Source: Polynucleobacter sinensis
GTDB taxonomy: Bacteria; Pseudomonadota; Gammaproteobacteria; Burkholderiales; Burkholderiaceae
Length of the DNA stretch: 64,000 bases
Direction of reading: 5' to 3'
NCBI RefSeq assembly: GCF_001595985.1
Contig: NZ_LOJJ01000003.1
Location: 496,001 to 560,000 of the forward strand
A program made the translations under genes and the position numbers. The notes beneath the pieces were generated by a model, which saw only the letters and a list, made by a program, of their open reading frames with translations, did not search any database and had not been told where the DNA came from. Of the stretch, positions 1-9,470 are shown piece after piece (position 1 is the first letter of the stretch; every line of letters begins with the position of its first letter).

Positions 1-2690
1 TCCAAGACTACTTCAGAGCGCCACTCTACTTTGGCCAGACTCTGGTTCTTATAGTCAATCACTGATGCAGCGTTAGGATCATGAATGCTGACATCAAAGC
101 GGTCGGCGTAACCCTCAATCCGAATATGGCGCTCATTTCCATCTGCATCGGTAAATGGCAGATCAAAGCCAACCTTCACTTCAGCGTCGTAGAACAGCCA
201 ACCTTGAGCCTCCCGATCCAACTGCCACTGAATAAAACTAGGGATTTGTTGTTGCCAATCTCTTAAGACGCCTAAGACTCTGGCGTCACCTTCAATTAAA
301 CGCTTAAAGACCTGCTCGGAGATTAGCGTTAGCTGATCTTGCATCCAAGCACGGTGCAGTTCTGGTTCTGCAGTGATTGGTGTGGCGGATTTTTGCGCCT
401 CACTTTTCATGGCGTGATAGAAATTACGCAAGATCTTATGCAACGTTTGGCCAGCTAGTGAGGCATCAAAACCTTCTTCAAAACCTTTGAGCTTACGCAG
501 GCCTAGCAAACTACGCACGTAGTAGCGATAAGGGCAGTCACGCAATGCTTTGTAAGCGCTCGGACTCATCGAGACTGGCATTGGTAAATCTGAATCCAGT
601 GTTGCTATCGCCATTTGGGATGGGGCTGCAGTACCGCTGCGAGGTGCAAATAATGCACTGGCATTTTGTGCCTGCCAATTTGGTAAATCAATTTGAAGTC
701 TCTGAATCCATGCCGAAGGTCTTAGTGGCTCTCCACTCTTACTCTTACTTTGCCAAAGGAGATTCACGCTAGGGAATGAGATAAGCAGTTGAGATAAATC
801 TCGCGCCTGCTGAATAAACTGCGCCTCAATACTAGAGCCACCCAAGAGTCGATTTAAAGTATCAGAGAAAAATAGTGGAGGTTCTGAAAATGCAGGTAGT
901 TGCTGTTCATCACAACCCACCATCACAACAGATTCAAATTCCCTAAAACGAGTGGAGCTCAGTGGCAGGATGCTGAGAGTTGCCTCAGCACTAGCACCCT
1001 TCTCTTCATATGAAGATTCTTCAATAACTGTTTTTAATAAACTAAGCCATTCATTGAGGCGCATCGCAATTTGCTGATGCTCTACATCAAAATCAAATGT
1101 TTCCAAAAGCTCAAGCAACTGCTTGCCAGCAGAATCTTTATCTAGGCCTTCAGTCATTCCCATTTGAACCAGATCATCCACCAGATATTGATGGGCAAGA
1201 GCGCAATTGATTTTGATTCCACGCCAGCGATTGAGTCGACCACGAATGGATTGCAGCAGTTCCAGTAACAGCGGATTCGGTGCAGTAGAGCCATGCGTGA
1301 CCGATCCCTCGATCGCCATATGAAAAGTTTCCCAGCCGGATTTAACTTGGCTAGCAATCAAAATATCTTCGAGCTGTGCCACCAATCCATTTAAAGATTC
1401 TGCGTCACGTGTACCGTTGGAGTTAAGACACCTTCCAAGATCTAAGAATGGATTTTGTAAAAACTCCAACAGGTCAGCCGCACTCGGGCCCTCAGATGGT
1501 GCACGCAATAACTCCAGCCAACTATTGAGCGCTGCTGCCGCTCTGGTGGTGGACAGCTTCCAGCCAGTCTCATCTTGAATCTTAAGGGATGGGCCTAAAC
1601 GTGCGAGCAATGCACGCGCTCTTCTAGCGACGAGACGATCTTGCGCTACCAGGGCGATATTGGTTTTTCCATCGATTAGTTGACGCTCAATTGTTTTAGC
1701 CGTTGCCCACGCCAATTCCTCAAATCGCTTAGCGGCAATCAGATGCCAATGCTCTGGATGCGCATTACTGATATTAGTTTGGATGGCTTGCAGCTTTTGC
1801 TCTTCAGGAGCGTTAGTGCTGATGGCTTCAGCCCAAAGCGCAACCGACTCCCAGTTCATTGTTACCTCAATTGCTGGAGCGTACTGCGCATAGTCCGCTA
1901 GATACCACTGAATAAGCTGCTTATCAATCGGCGTTGGGTCTGCTGTCTCTACCCAAACCAAAGGTCTTGTATTTACTTGTGCAATTTTCTTGCTAGCCTC
2001 AAGATGGGCAGCCATAGCAAATTGTTTTCTGAATGCAGGATCGCTTGGGCTGGTGATATATCTCCAGAAGGTCAGTAGCACTTGCGCTTCTTGATCCACC
2101 ACTTTTCTTGCAAGCGCTGGGTATGCCTGACCAATGGTGCGATCTAATAATGGTTCAAGTGTCTCAATCCAAGATTGCGTATTTTGATTAATAGACTCTT
2201 CTTGATTTGAGATGAGCTGATGCAGCTCTTGCTGAAGACTGGGCGCTATGGAGTTGGATAAGGTGTCGCAGGCTGCAATGATGGCCTGAGCCAATCCCCA
2301 CGAACCTGCCTCGGTTTCCGCTTTAAACCAGGATTGCAATTGCTTGTGTTTGCGCAGTGTCGCGTAAACCGACAACCAACGCTCTAGATCAGTTTGCTTC
2401 TTAGGGAACTTCCATGCGCCTGGTGCTGCTTCTAGCCAGTCGTTAAAACTCATGACTTGGGGCAGGAAGGCAATGTGACTAGGCAGGTTATTGGGGGGGC
2501 ACCTCTCTAGAGCAGCTCTCACCCCCATTAATGGTCCTGCAGTACTCAGCACCACTAAGGGGCGTTGATTCGTTTGCATTGCACAATTCCAAATACCCTC
2601 GGCCAGCGACTTTAGAGCGTCCGCGTTGGGCGCTATTGCCCAAGCATATGGCTGCTTTTGCTCATTTAGGGTCGGAAATGGGTGCGACAT
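1..2690 (-). CDS. AddB/RecB-like PD-(D/E)XK nuclease, 3' end cut by window
   Basis: A reading frame of about 896 codons stays open from the ATG at 2690 to the window edge, so the C-terminus is missing. The part nearest the edge reads GYADRFD followed some 10 residues later by VIDYKNQ, the D...(D/E)xK core of RecB-family nucleases (PD-(D/E)XK). The long N-terminal part lacks a visible Walker A, as in AddB-type subunits with a degenerate helicase domain. Family knowledge: such proteins process DNA double-strand breaks with an AddA/UvrD-like helicase, which would lie beyond the left edge. It is divergent from trxA. No strong Shine-Dalgarno precedes the ATG, so the start is uncertain. Confidence 0.75.
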   Translation of the reverse strand, partial: MSHPFPTLNEQKQPYAWAIAPNADALKSLAEGIWNCAMQTNQRPLVVLSTAGPLMGVRAALERCPPNNLPSHIAFLPQVMSFNDWLEAAPGAWKFPKKQTDLERWLSVYATLRKHKQLQSWFKAETEAGSWGLAQAIIAACDTLSNSIAPSLQQELHQLISNQEESINQNTQSWIETLEPLLDRTIGQAYPALARKVVDQEAQVLLTFWRYITSPSDPAFRKQFAMAAHLEASKKIAQVNTRPLVWVETADPTPIDKQLIQWYLADYAQYAPAIEVTMNWESVALWAEAISTNAPEEQKLQAIQTNISNAHPEHWHLIAAKRFEELAWATAKTIERQLIDGKTNIALVAQDRLVARRARALLARLGPSLKIQDETGWKLSTTRAAAALNSWLELLRAPSEGPSAADLLEFLQNPFLDLGRCLNSNGTRDAESLNGLVAQLEDILIASQVKSGWETFHMAIEGSVTHGSTAPNPLLLELLQSIRGRLNRWRGIKINCALAHQYLVDDLVQMGMTEGLDKDSAGKQLLELLETFDFDVEHQQIAMRLNEWLSLLKTVIEESSYEEKGASAEATLSILPLSSTRFREFESVVMVGCDEQQLPAFSEPPLFFSDTLNRLLGGSSIEAQFIQQARDLSQLLISFPSVNLLWQSKSKSGEPLRPSAWIQRLQIDLPNWQAQNASALFAPRSGTAAPSQMAIATLDSDLPMPVSMSPSAYKALRDCPYRYYVRSLLGLRKLKGFEEGFDASLAGQTLHKILRNFYHAMKSEAQKSATPITAEPELHRAWMQDQLTLISEQVFKRLIEGDARVLGVLRDWQQQIPSFIQWQLDREAQGWLFYDAEVKVGFDLPFTDADGNERHIRIEGYADRFDVSIHDPNAASVIDYKNQSLAKVEWRSEVVL

Positions 2691-2831
2691 TGACAGTTTT
2701 TCTGGGGCTGGCTTTGGGGCTGGTTTGTGATTGATTTTTACAATTTAGGCAGAAAGTGTGGCTTATTGCTAATATAAGCGTTGTAGTGCAATAACTATAT
2801 AAAACTAAATAAGACTAATTAAGGAATTTTC

Positions 2832-3158
2832 ATGAGTGCCGGCATCAAATATGTAACTGACGCTTCTTTCGAGCAAGACGTTCTCAAGTCCGATAAACCC
2901 GTTCTCCTCGACTTCTGGGCTGAGTGGTGTGGTCCTTGCAAGATGATCGGCCCTATCCTTGAAGAGCTGGCTGGTGAATACGGCGACAAGATCCAAATCG
3001 CGAAGATGAACGTGGATGAGAACCAAGGCGTTCCTGCCCAGTTCAATATTCGTGGCATCCCAACATTGATCCTCTTTAAGAACGGCACTGTAGCTGCTCA
3101 AAAAGTAGGCGCTTTGGCCAAATCCCAGTTGACCGCATTTATTGATAGTCATCTGTAA
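2832..3158 (+). CDS. trxA: Thioredoxin 1
   Basis: This is a 108-residue cytoplasmic thioredoxin, the usual family length. The redox motif WCGPC is at residues 32-36 and the cis-proline loop GIPT at about 75-78. It reduces protein disulfides and is itself reduced by thioredoxin reductase. An AAGGA Shine-Dalgarno lies about eight bases before the ATG. It is followed by a strong hairpin terminator and then rho, the common trxA-rho order of Burkholderiales. Identity is secure. Confidence 0.97.
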   Translation: MSAGIKYVTDASFEQDVLKSDKPVLLDFWAEWCGPCKMIGPILEELAGEYGDKIQIAKMNVDENQGVPAQFNIRGIPTLILFKNGTVAAQKVGALAKSQLTAFIDSHL

Positions 3159-3170
3159 ATAGCCTTCGAT

Positions 3171-3208
3171 CACAGGTTCACTGGGTGAGCCTGTGGTTTT
3201 AGCTGTTT
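3171..3208 (+). terminator. Rho-independent terminator after trxA
   Basis: An 11-bp stem (3171-3181 with 3185-3195, one G-T pair) and a three-base loop are followed by GTTTT and a second T run. It starts 12 bases after the trxA stop and separates trxA from rho. Confidence 0.85.
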
Positions 3209-3394
3209 TTAGTGTAGTATCTATCTCATTGCACTTTCAGTGCCCCGATTTTCGGCAATATTCCCAGCAATTTTCCCTCCCCTTCTTTTTTAGCAAACTC
3301 CCCAAAATTCTGCTTTTCCATAACTGTCTCAGTTTGATCTAGACGGCGATAACCCAAAACACATTTACATCTTTCATCTACACCCGAGAACCAC

Positions 3395-4657
3395 ATGCAA
3401 TTATCTGAACTCAAAGTCCTCCACGTATCCGCTCTGCTTGAAATGGCAGCGAGCTTGGAGATTGAAAACACCCAACGGATGCGCAAACAAGAATTGATGT
3501 TTGCGATTCTGAAGAAACGCGCCAAAGCTGGTGAAACCGTTTTCGGTGACGGCACTTTAGAGGTGTTGCCAGATGGCTTTGGCTTCTTGCGCTCCCCAGA
3601 CGCCTCTTACATGGCTTCTCCGGACGACATTTACATCTCCCCTGCGCAGATTCGCCGCTTCAATCTGCACACCGGAGATAGCGTTGAGGGCGAGGTTCGC
3701 ACCCCTAAAGATGGTGAGCGTTACTTTGCTTTAGTAAAAGTCGACAAGATCAATGGCTTGCCTCCAGAGGCATTGAAGAACCGCATCATGTTCGAGAACT
3801 TAACGCCTTTGCACCCAAATCGCGTTGTTCAATTAGAGCGTGACATTAAGGCTGAAGAAAATTTAACGGGCCGCATTATCGACATGATTTCCCCAATTGG
3901 TTACGGCCAACGTGGTCTACTCGTGGCATCGCCTAAGTCTGGTAAGACCGTAATGATGCAGCACATTGCACATGCGATTGCCGCCAACAATCCCGAAGCG
4001 ATTCTGATTGTCCTGTTAGTTGATGAACGCCCAGAAGAAGTGACCGAGATGCAGCGCTCTGTTCGTGGTGAAGTCGTTGCCTCTACCTTTGATGAGCCAG
4101 CGGTTCGTCACGTTCAAGTAGCTGAAATGGTGATTGAAAAAGCTAAGCGCTTAGTCGAAATGAAAAAAGATGTCATCATCTTGCTTGACTCGATTACCCG
4201 CCTTGCTCGCGCTTACAACACTGTAGTTCCCTCATCAGGCAAAGTACTCTCCGGTGGTGTGGATGCTAATGCATTGCAGCGTCCAAAACGTTTCTTTGGT
4301 GCCGCACGTAACGTCGAAGAAGGTGGCTCATTGACGATCATCGCAACAGCTTTGATTGAAACTGGTAGCCGTATGGATGACCTCATCTACGAAGAGTTCA
4401 AAGGTACTGGCAACATGGAAGTCCACCTTGAGCGTCGCCTAGCTGAGCGCCGTGTTTACCCTGCGATTAACCTCAATAAGTCTGGCACCCGCCGCGAAGA
4501 ATTGCTGGTTAAAGCTGAAAACCTCCAAAAAATCTGGGTTTTACGCAAATTATTGGCCGATATGGATGATATTGAGGCGATGAACTTCATCGTTGATAAG
4601 CTCAAATCCACGAAAAATAATGGTGAATTCTTTGATTTAATGCGTAAAGGTGGCTAA
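3395..4657 (+). CDS. rho: Transcription termination factor Rho
   Basis: A 420-residue Rho of standard length. The N-terminal helical domain (about 1-45) leads into the cold-shock RNA-binding fold with GFGFLRS at about 61-67. The Walker A PKSGKT is at about 180-185, and Walker B ([10 protein letters not shown]) and the Q-loop/R-loop segments follow. The hexameric ATPase translocates on RNA and terminates transcription. The 236-bp leader between trxA and rho is long; rho leaders are commonly autoregulated, but I see no specific attenuator structure here. Confidence 0.98.
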   Translation: MQLSELKVLHVSALLEMAASLEIENTQRMRKQELMFAILKKRAKAGETVFGDGTLEVLPDGFGFLRSPDASYMASPDDIYISPAQIRRFNLHTGDSVEGEVRTPKDGERYFALVKVDKINGLPPEALKNRIMFENLTPLHPNRVVQLERDIKAEENLTGRIIDMISPIGYGQRGLLVASPKSGKTVMMQHIAHAIAANNPEAILIVLLVDERPEEVTEMQRSVRGEVVASTFDEPAVRHVQVAEMVIEKAKRLVEMKKDVIILLDSITRLARAYNTVVPSSGKVLSGGVDANALQRPKRFFGAARNVEEGGSLTIIATALIETGSRMDDLIYEEFKGTGNMEVHLERRLAERRVYPAINLNKSGTRREELLVKAENLQKIWVLRKLLADMDDIEAMNFIVDKLKSTKNNGEFFDLMRKGG

Positions 4658-4665
4658 TTTAGGCT

Positions 4666-4693
4666 AGGAAAGCCAGCGAAACTGCGCTTTCCT
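4666..4693 (+). terminator. Hairpin after rho, no clear T tract
   Basis: An 8-bp stem AGGAAAGC/GCTTTCCT (4666-4673 and 4686-4693) with an inner CAG/CTG pairing lies nine bases after the rho stop. The following bases (ATTGATTTC) are only weakly T-rich, so it may be a 3'-end stabiliser rather than a full terminator. Confidence 0.45.
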
Positions 4694-4801
4694 ATTGATT
4701 TCATGGCATAATTTCGCTTTTACTGATTTAACAATTTGCATTTAACTGGGTAAGTATTGAGATCTTTGGATCTAAACGGCTGCCTGCTAATAGGACTAAA
4801 A

Positions 4802-5149
4802 ATGAAACCTGGCATTCACCCCGAATATCGTGAAATCGTCTTTGTAGACGTTTCAAACAACTTCAGCTTCAAGACTCGCTCCACAATGCCTACTAAAGAG
4901 ACAATCAAGTGGGAAGATGGCAATGAGTATCCATTGGCCAAGATCGAGACTTCATCTGAGTCACACCCTTTCTACACTGGCACCCAGAAGATTATGGATA
5001 CCGCTGGTCGTGTTGAGAAATTCCGTCAGAAATTCGGTACTAAAGCTGTTGCTAAGGCTTCCGGTGATGGCGCTGCCAAAACAGCTGAGAAAAAAGCTGC
5101 TGCCGCAGAAGCTAAAGCTGCTGAAAAGCCAGCTAAGAAAAAGGCTTAA
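4802..5149 (+). CDS. rpmE2: 50S ribosomal protein L31 type B
   Basis: The protein starts at [12 protein letters not shown], the conserved L31 N-terminus; the ATG at 4802 is preceded by AGGA. An in-frame start 45 bases upstream gives a non-conserved extension and was rejected. It lacks the zinc-ribbon CxxC pairs of type A L31 and has the type B core SHPFYTG. The body of about 85 residues carries an Ala/Lys-rich tail to residue 115, seen in other Burkholderiales. It sits on the large subunit. It follows rho and has its own terminator. Confidence 0.93.
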   Translation: MKPGIHPEYREIVFVDVSNNFSFKTRSTMPTKETIKWEDGNEYPLAKIETSSESHPFYTGTQKIMDTAGRVEKFRQKFGTKAVAKASGDGAAKTAEKKAAAAEAKAAEKPAKKKA

Positions 5150-5205
5150 TTTAAAGCACACTTCGAATAGGGATTGGGTCATTACCCTCCCCCTGCGAGA
5201 TAATC

Positions 5206-5230
5206 AAGGCAGCGTTTGCTGCCTTTTTTA
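5206..5230 (+). terminator. Rho-independent terminator after rpmE
   Basis: Perfect 8-bp stem AAGGCAGC/GCTGCCTT (5206-5213 and 5218-5225), GTTT loop, then a T run. It ends just before the next gene starts at 5244. Confidence 0.9.
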
Positions 5231-5243
5231 TTGCTAATTTTTT

Positions 5244-6971
5244 ATGGTCAAACTTACCGCCGCTGCCACTACCTCGATCCCGCGCATTATTATTTTTGCG
5301 CTGACCTTGGTCTATGGTCTGGCTGGTCTTTTTGCGCGCGATCCTTGGAAAAATGAAGATGCTATCGGATTTGGCGGCATGTGGACTTTGCAGCATGGCA
5401 AAGCGCTAGACTGGATCGTCCCTCACCTTGCAGGACGCAACGAATCCTTAGGTGCACCATTTCCCTATTGGTTGGGCGCCACCTTGATGGACATATTTGG
5501 CCCTTGGATTGGTGATGCGAATGCCGCCCGCTTGTACTCGGCGATCTGTTTTTTTTCTGCGGCCCTGGCCATTTGGTATGCCACCTATTTATTAGGGCGT
5601 CGCCAAGAAGTTCAACCCATGGCCTTAGCAGTTGGTGGTCAGCCTGGACGCAAGAACTATGGCATGACATTGGCAGATGGCGCTTTATTAATTTTCTTGG
5701 CCTGCGTCGGGCTTGCGCAACGCGCTCATGAAACTACGCCAATGATGGCGCAACTGATGGGTATTAGCATTGTGCTGTATGGCACTGTACGCGGCTTAGA
5801 TAAACCTTGGCAAGGTGGTTTGTGGACTGGGCTCGGTATCACACTTGTTACCCTATCGAGCAATCTTACCCTCAGCTTGATCGTAGTAAGCTCCACCATC
5901 ATTGCGGTTCTTGCAAGCAATGCGAAGCTGCGCTTTCGCTGGACATTAACAAGCACTGCTCTAGGCTTGATCGGTTTTGCGATTTGGCCAATGCTTTGGT
6001 ATCTAGGCAATATCACTCCCGAATGGCGCCATATCGCCGAAGAAGGTTGGCGAAATGCGCCAGAGATGCGCGCCACCCCATCTATTGAATCGATTGGCTT
6101 TTTGAGTGTGAACTTTTGGGCATATGCATGGCCAGTCTGGCCATTAGCCATGATTTCTCTTGCGCATTGGGGTCGGGTAAAAGAAGCGGGTCAATGGCGC
6201 GCACCACACCTTTGCATTCCACTGAGTTTATTTATTGGCTGCTTGATTTACGTACTCTTTAGACTCGAGGCAAATGAGCATGATCTGATGATCCTGATTC
6301 CAAGCCTTTCGATTATTGCCGCTTTTAGTCTACCAATCCTAAAGCGTAGTCTGATCAGCTTTATTGACTGGTTTGCCATGTTTAGCTTCACGATCATTGC
6401 CTTGGCCATTTGGATTATTTGGTTGGCAAAAGTTACCGGCTTTCCAGAATCCACTGCCAGCAATTTGGCACGCCTACTACCCGGCTTTCAGGGGCAATTT
6501 GATTACATTGGTTTTTTGGTTGCCATCCTCATTACAGGTGTTTGGCTCGCAATTGTGCGCTGGAGAACTTCACGCGCCCCAAAAGAAATCTGGCGTTGCC
6601 TGATTATCTCTGCATCTGGCACAACCTTGATGTGGGTGTTATTAATGACACTATGGTTACCAACCATTAATTACGCCAAAACCTATCGCTACGTTTCCGA
6701 TCGCTTAACGCAAATTATCGCCAATACACCAGGATGTATTGATACCACCAATTTAGGTCCAGCTCAATTGGCTTCATTTAGTTACTTCACTAAACTACCT
6801 TTACGTGATGACCCTAGCTGCAATCTTATGCTGACGCATAGCTCGTCCGAAGCAAAAGCGTACGCCAGCTTGAACAAAAAGAAGATTGAACTACTTTGGG
6901 AAGATCGTCGCGCATCCGACCGCGATGAGCGTTTACGCCTCTATCAAATCACTCCTGCCAGCAGGCAGTAA
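5244..6971 (+). CDS. Polytopic membrane glycosyltransferase, PMT/ArnT-like
   Basis: A 575-residue protein with about 10-12 hydrophobic segments. After the first membrane segment comes DPWKNEDA (33-40), the acidic first-loop motif of lipid-linked sugar transferases of the PMT/ArnT group (GT-C fold). Such enzymes use undecaprenyl-phosphate sugars as donors and act on the periplasmic side. The C-terminal 120 residues are soluble and probably periplasmic. The acceptor cannot be told from sequence. It sits three bases ahead of the MATE gene, so the two are likely co-transcribed. Confidence 0.7.
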   Translation: MVKLTAAATTSIPRIIIFALTLVYGLAGLFARDPWKNEDAIGFGGMWTLQHGKALDWIVPHLAGRNESLGAPFPYWLGATLMDIFGPWIGDANAARLYSAICFFSAALAIWYATYLLGRRQEVQPMALAVGGQPGRKNYGMTLADGALLIFLACVGLAQRAHETTPMMAQLMGISIVLYGTVRGLDKPWQGGLWTGLGITLVTLSSNLTLSLIVVSSTIIAVLASNAKLRFRWTLTSTALGLIGFAIWPMLWYLGNITPEWRHIAEEGWRNAPEMRATPSIESIGFLSVNFWAYAWPVWPLAMISLAHWGRVKEAGQWRAPHLCIPLSLFIGCLIYVLFRLEANEHDLMILIPSLSIIAAFSLPILKRSLISFIDWFAMFSFTIIALAIWIIWLAKVTGFPESTASNLARLLPGFQGQFDYIGFLVAILITGVWLAIVRWRTSRAPKEIWRCLIISASGTTLMWVLLMTLWLPTINYAKTYRYVSDRLTQIIANTPGCIDTTNLGPAQLASFSYFTKLPLRDDPSCNLMLTHSSSEAKAYASLNKKKIELLWEDRRASDRDERLRLYQITPASRQ

Positions 6972-6974
6972 TTG

Positions 6975-8366
6975 ATGCTGCATTTCAAGTTATCGCGCCT
7001 TCGCGAGGATATCCCCTCCCTATTAAAGCTTGCCGGCCCATTGCTAGTTGGTCAGCTAGCAGTCATTGCTTTTGGCGTATTAGATACCGCCATGACAGCA
7101 CGTTACTCCGCCGATGACTTAGCAGCACTGGCAATGGCCTCAGCCATTTTTATTAGCATCTATGTTGGATTAACCGGAGTCATCTCTGCACTAGCCCCGA
7201 TTGCAGGACAACTTTTTGGCGCAAAACGCTTCGGCGACATTGGTGAAGAGGTTCGTCAGGCTACATGGCTTGCTCTTGGACTCACCGCCCTAGGTTGCTT
7301 AATTCTTCTCAATGCTGATCATCTATTACAAATCTCGCAAGTCAACACCGATATCGAAGGCAAGGCACGACTCTATCTGAGTATTCTGGCAATCGGTCTA
7401 CCGGCTAGTATGGGCATGAGGGTTTTGATGGCGCTGCATAATGCAGTTTCAAGACCAGCAGTGATTACTGTGGTGCAACTCATCGGGCTAGGCCTGAAAT
7501 TACCGCTCAATCTCTTATTTATTTATGGTGGGCTTGGCATTGAAGGCATGGGTGGTCCGGGATGCGCTGTGGCAACTGTCATCATCAACTGGTTATGGCT
7601 CTTGATTACCTTGAGTTTTGTACTCTTTGATCGCTTCTACAAACCCTTTAAGATCTTTGCCCGTTTTAGTGGGCCCAACTGGCCTCGCATCTGGACTTTA
7701 CTTAAGCTTGGCACCCCCATTGGTTTTAGCTATCTCATTGAAGTGACATCATTCACCTTCATGTCGCTCTTTATTGCGCGCTTGGGCACGACGGCATTGG
7801 CAGGACATCAAATTGTGGCTAATATGGGGACGGTCATCTATATGGTGCCACTCTCCCTCTCGATCGCAACGATGACATTAGTCTCTCAATCGATTGGCGC
7901 AAATAAGCAAGAGCGTGCTGAAGAGATTGGCTGGTCATCTGTTTTCTTCACAACCACCCTCTGTATTGCGATTGGTATCGCGGTGTGGATTTTTAGAATG
8001 CAACTTCTCGATCTTTATGATCCACCAGAAGAAGTGAAGATATTCTCAATCCCACTCTTTTTGTTTATTGCCTTCTATCAAGTCTTTGATGCATTGCAGG
8101 TGACCGCGGCATTTATTCTGCGCGCATATCGCATTGCCTTTTGGCCAATGCTGATTTATGCGGGATCACTCTGGGGAGTCGGTCTAGGTGGTGGATATCT
8201 GATGGGCTTTAATGTTCTGGGCAATACTCCAGAATTTCTTCAGGGGGCTAATGGATTTTGGGCTGGTAACAGTCTGAGCTTGGGATTGGCCGCCCTACTG
8301 CTGCTTTATCTCTTTAGAAAAACGGCGGCACGCTTTGAGAAAACGCATCCGCCGGTTGAGGTTTAG
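6975..8366 (+). CDS. MATE family efflux transporter
   Basis: About 463 residues with 12 predicted membrane helices in two MATE (MatE) repeats. The start is PLLVGQLAVIAFGVLDTAMTA, split here as two adjoining stretches, and the second repeat carries ALAGHQI and YLIEV segments typical of the NorM branch. These transporters export cationic drugs or metabolites using H+ or Na+. ATG at 6975 follows the upstream stop by three bases; a TTG at 6972 is also possible. There is no separate promoter between this gene and the glycosyltransferase. Confidence 0.88.
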   Translation: MLHFKLSRLREDIPSLLKLAGPLLVGQLAVIAFGVLDTAMTARYSADDLAALAMASAIFISIYVGLTGVISALAPIAGQLFGAKRFGDIGEEVRQATWLALGLTALGCLILLNADHLLQISQVNTDIEGKARLYLSILAIGLPASMGMRVLMALHNAVSRPAVITVVQLIGLGLKLPLNLLFIYGGLGIEGMGGPGCAVATVIINWLWLLITLSFVLFDRFYKPFKIFARFSGPNWPRIWTLLKLGTPIGFSYLIEVTSFTFMSLFIARLGTTALAGHQIVANMGTVIYMVPLSLSIATMTLVSQSIGANKQERAEEIGWSSVFFTTTLCIAIGIAVWIFRMQLLDLYDPPEEVKIFSIPLFLFIAFYQVFDALQVTAAFILRAYRIAFWPMLIYAGSLWGVGLGGGYLMGFNVLGNTPEFLQGANGFWAGNSLSLGLAALLLLYLFRKTAARFEKTHPPVEV

Positions 8367-8377
8367 TTCAAGCAGTT

Positions 8378-8881
8378 TTACTGAATAGGCTTGTATCCAT
8401 TCGCAGGCATCGATGGCTTGCCTTGAGGGATGTTGTAACTACTATTGCCTTGACTTTGGGTTGGATAGCTGGGAACTTGATTGCCTTTGGCATACATGCA
8501 CTGCTGATACGCAATGTTGTATTGGGTCTGAGATTGATTTTGTTTACCAGCAGAATTCATGGCTCCCATAGCGGCGCCACCAAGCAAACCAATACCAGCG
8601 CCAGTACCAACACCCTGACTGCTACCGCCCTGAATTACAGCACCCGCTGCCGCACCGAGAGCCGCGCCAATTGCTGCACTAGTAGCGCCTTCTTTTAAAG
8701 CAGCATTACTGGTATCTTTAACCGCGCCAGCCGCAAATTCACGACACTGCTGATCTTCTTGCTGAAAAACCTCAAAAGGCTTTCCTTCTCTGGGCATGAT
8801 CGCAATCGTTGGCCCAGTGGGAGCGGAGACACACCCAGCTAAAGAGCCCATCGCTAGCAATGTGAATACAGCACGTTTCAT
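8378..8881 (-). CDS. Glycine-zipper outer-membrane lipoprotein
   Basis: A 167-residue protein beginning with a lipoprotein signal; the lipobox LAGC puts the acylated cysteine at residue 17. Residues about 65-110 form a Gly/Ala-rich glycine zipper (GAALGAAAGAVIQGG and GAGIGLLGGAAMGAM), followed by a Gln/Asn/Pro/Ser-rich low-complexity tail. It resembles YMGG/glycine-zipper lipoproteins that sit in the outer membrane. Function is unknown. It ends 11 bases from the convergent MATE gene. Confidence 0.8.
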   Translation of the reverse strand: MKRAVFTLLAMGSLAGCVSAPTGPTIAIMPREGKPFEVFQQEDQQCREFAAGAVKDTSNAALKEGATSAAIGAALGAAAGAVIQGGSSQGVGTGAGIGLLGGAAMGAMNSAGKQNQSQTQYNIAYQQCMYAKGNQVPSYPTQSQGNSSYNIPQGKPSMPANGYKPIQ

Positions 8882-8900
8882 ATCCTACCCTTCAATTGAA

Positions 8901-9395
8901 TTAATGACTGATTACTTGGCGTCGTTGCGCACCATTATTCGATGGCGGCATAGCGGCTTGAGTTTGCCAACCGGATGCGCAGTTTTGCACATACGGAAAA
9001 TATTGGCCACTCGCTTCACAGAAATACCAGACAGGTGCTTGAGGCTGCGATGCCAATACCATCGGCTGCGCAGGGGCTGCATAGGTCACCACCTGGGGTG
9101 CCGAATAGACCACTGGAGGAGCGTAATAGCCTGCCGCATATGGATAGCCATAAGCAGGCCCATAGTAACCACCTCTCCAGCCTGGACCCCAGCCACCACC
9201 CCAACCTGGTCCATAGGCGACTGGTCGCCAACCACCGCCGTAGCCGTAGCCGCCGCCGCCACCAACCGAAACCGCCCAACCGACATTACCGGCATACGCC
9301 GATATAGGAGACAGGGACAATAGGCCAGCTGCCGCTAAGAGCGTCAGAAACGCTTTCAAAGCGCCGGATTTGCAATGCTTTTTATTTGTATTCAT
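8901..9395 (-). CDS. Secreted Gly/Tyr/Trp-rich protein
   Basis: The ATG at 9395 has GGAG six bases upstream; an ATG four codons earlier is a less likely start. Residues 1-35 form a signal peptide ending in AYA. Next comes a Gly/Tyr/Trp-rich low-complexity stretch (about 40-85, with repeated YGGG, GWGGG and GPGW units). Then comes a Pro/Ala-rich linker and a C-terminal YFCEASGQYFPYVQNC segment with two cysteines, a tail common in small betaproteobacterial exported proteins. The role is unknown. It lies 19 bases upstream of the lipoprotein gene and may share its transcript. Confidence 0.75.
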   Translation of the reverse strand: MNTNKKHCKSGALKAFLTLLAAAGLLSLSPISAYAGNVGWAVSVGGGGGYGYGGGWRPVAYGPGWGGGWGPGWRGGYYGPAYGYPYAAGYYAPPVVYSAPQVVTYAAPAQPMVLASQPQAPVWYFCEASGQYFPYVQNCASGWQTQAAMPPSNNGAQRRQVISH

Positions 9396-9470
9396 AGTGG
9401 ACTCCATTATTGGTCGCCTCCTACTATATTTAACGCTTGATCTATACCCAAGCTGACAAGATTGGCAAAT

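Noticed and set aside
81..1901. Several plus-strand frames of 60-75 residues in the first 2 kb
   Set aside because: They are antisense to a continuous minus-strand nuclease frame with recognisable motifs and have no ribosome sites.
2805..3555. Minus-strand frames opposite trxA and the rho leader
   Set aside because: They are shadows of trxA or cross the terminator and leader; the protein sequences show no family features.
9016..9307. Frames on both strands in the Gly-rich coding region
   Set aside because: They are low-complexity artefacts of the repetitive Gly/Tyr codons of the real minus-strand gene.
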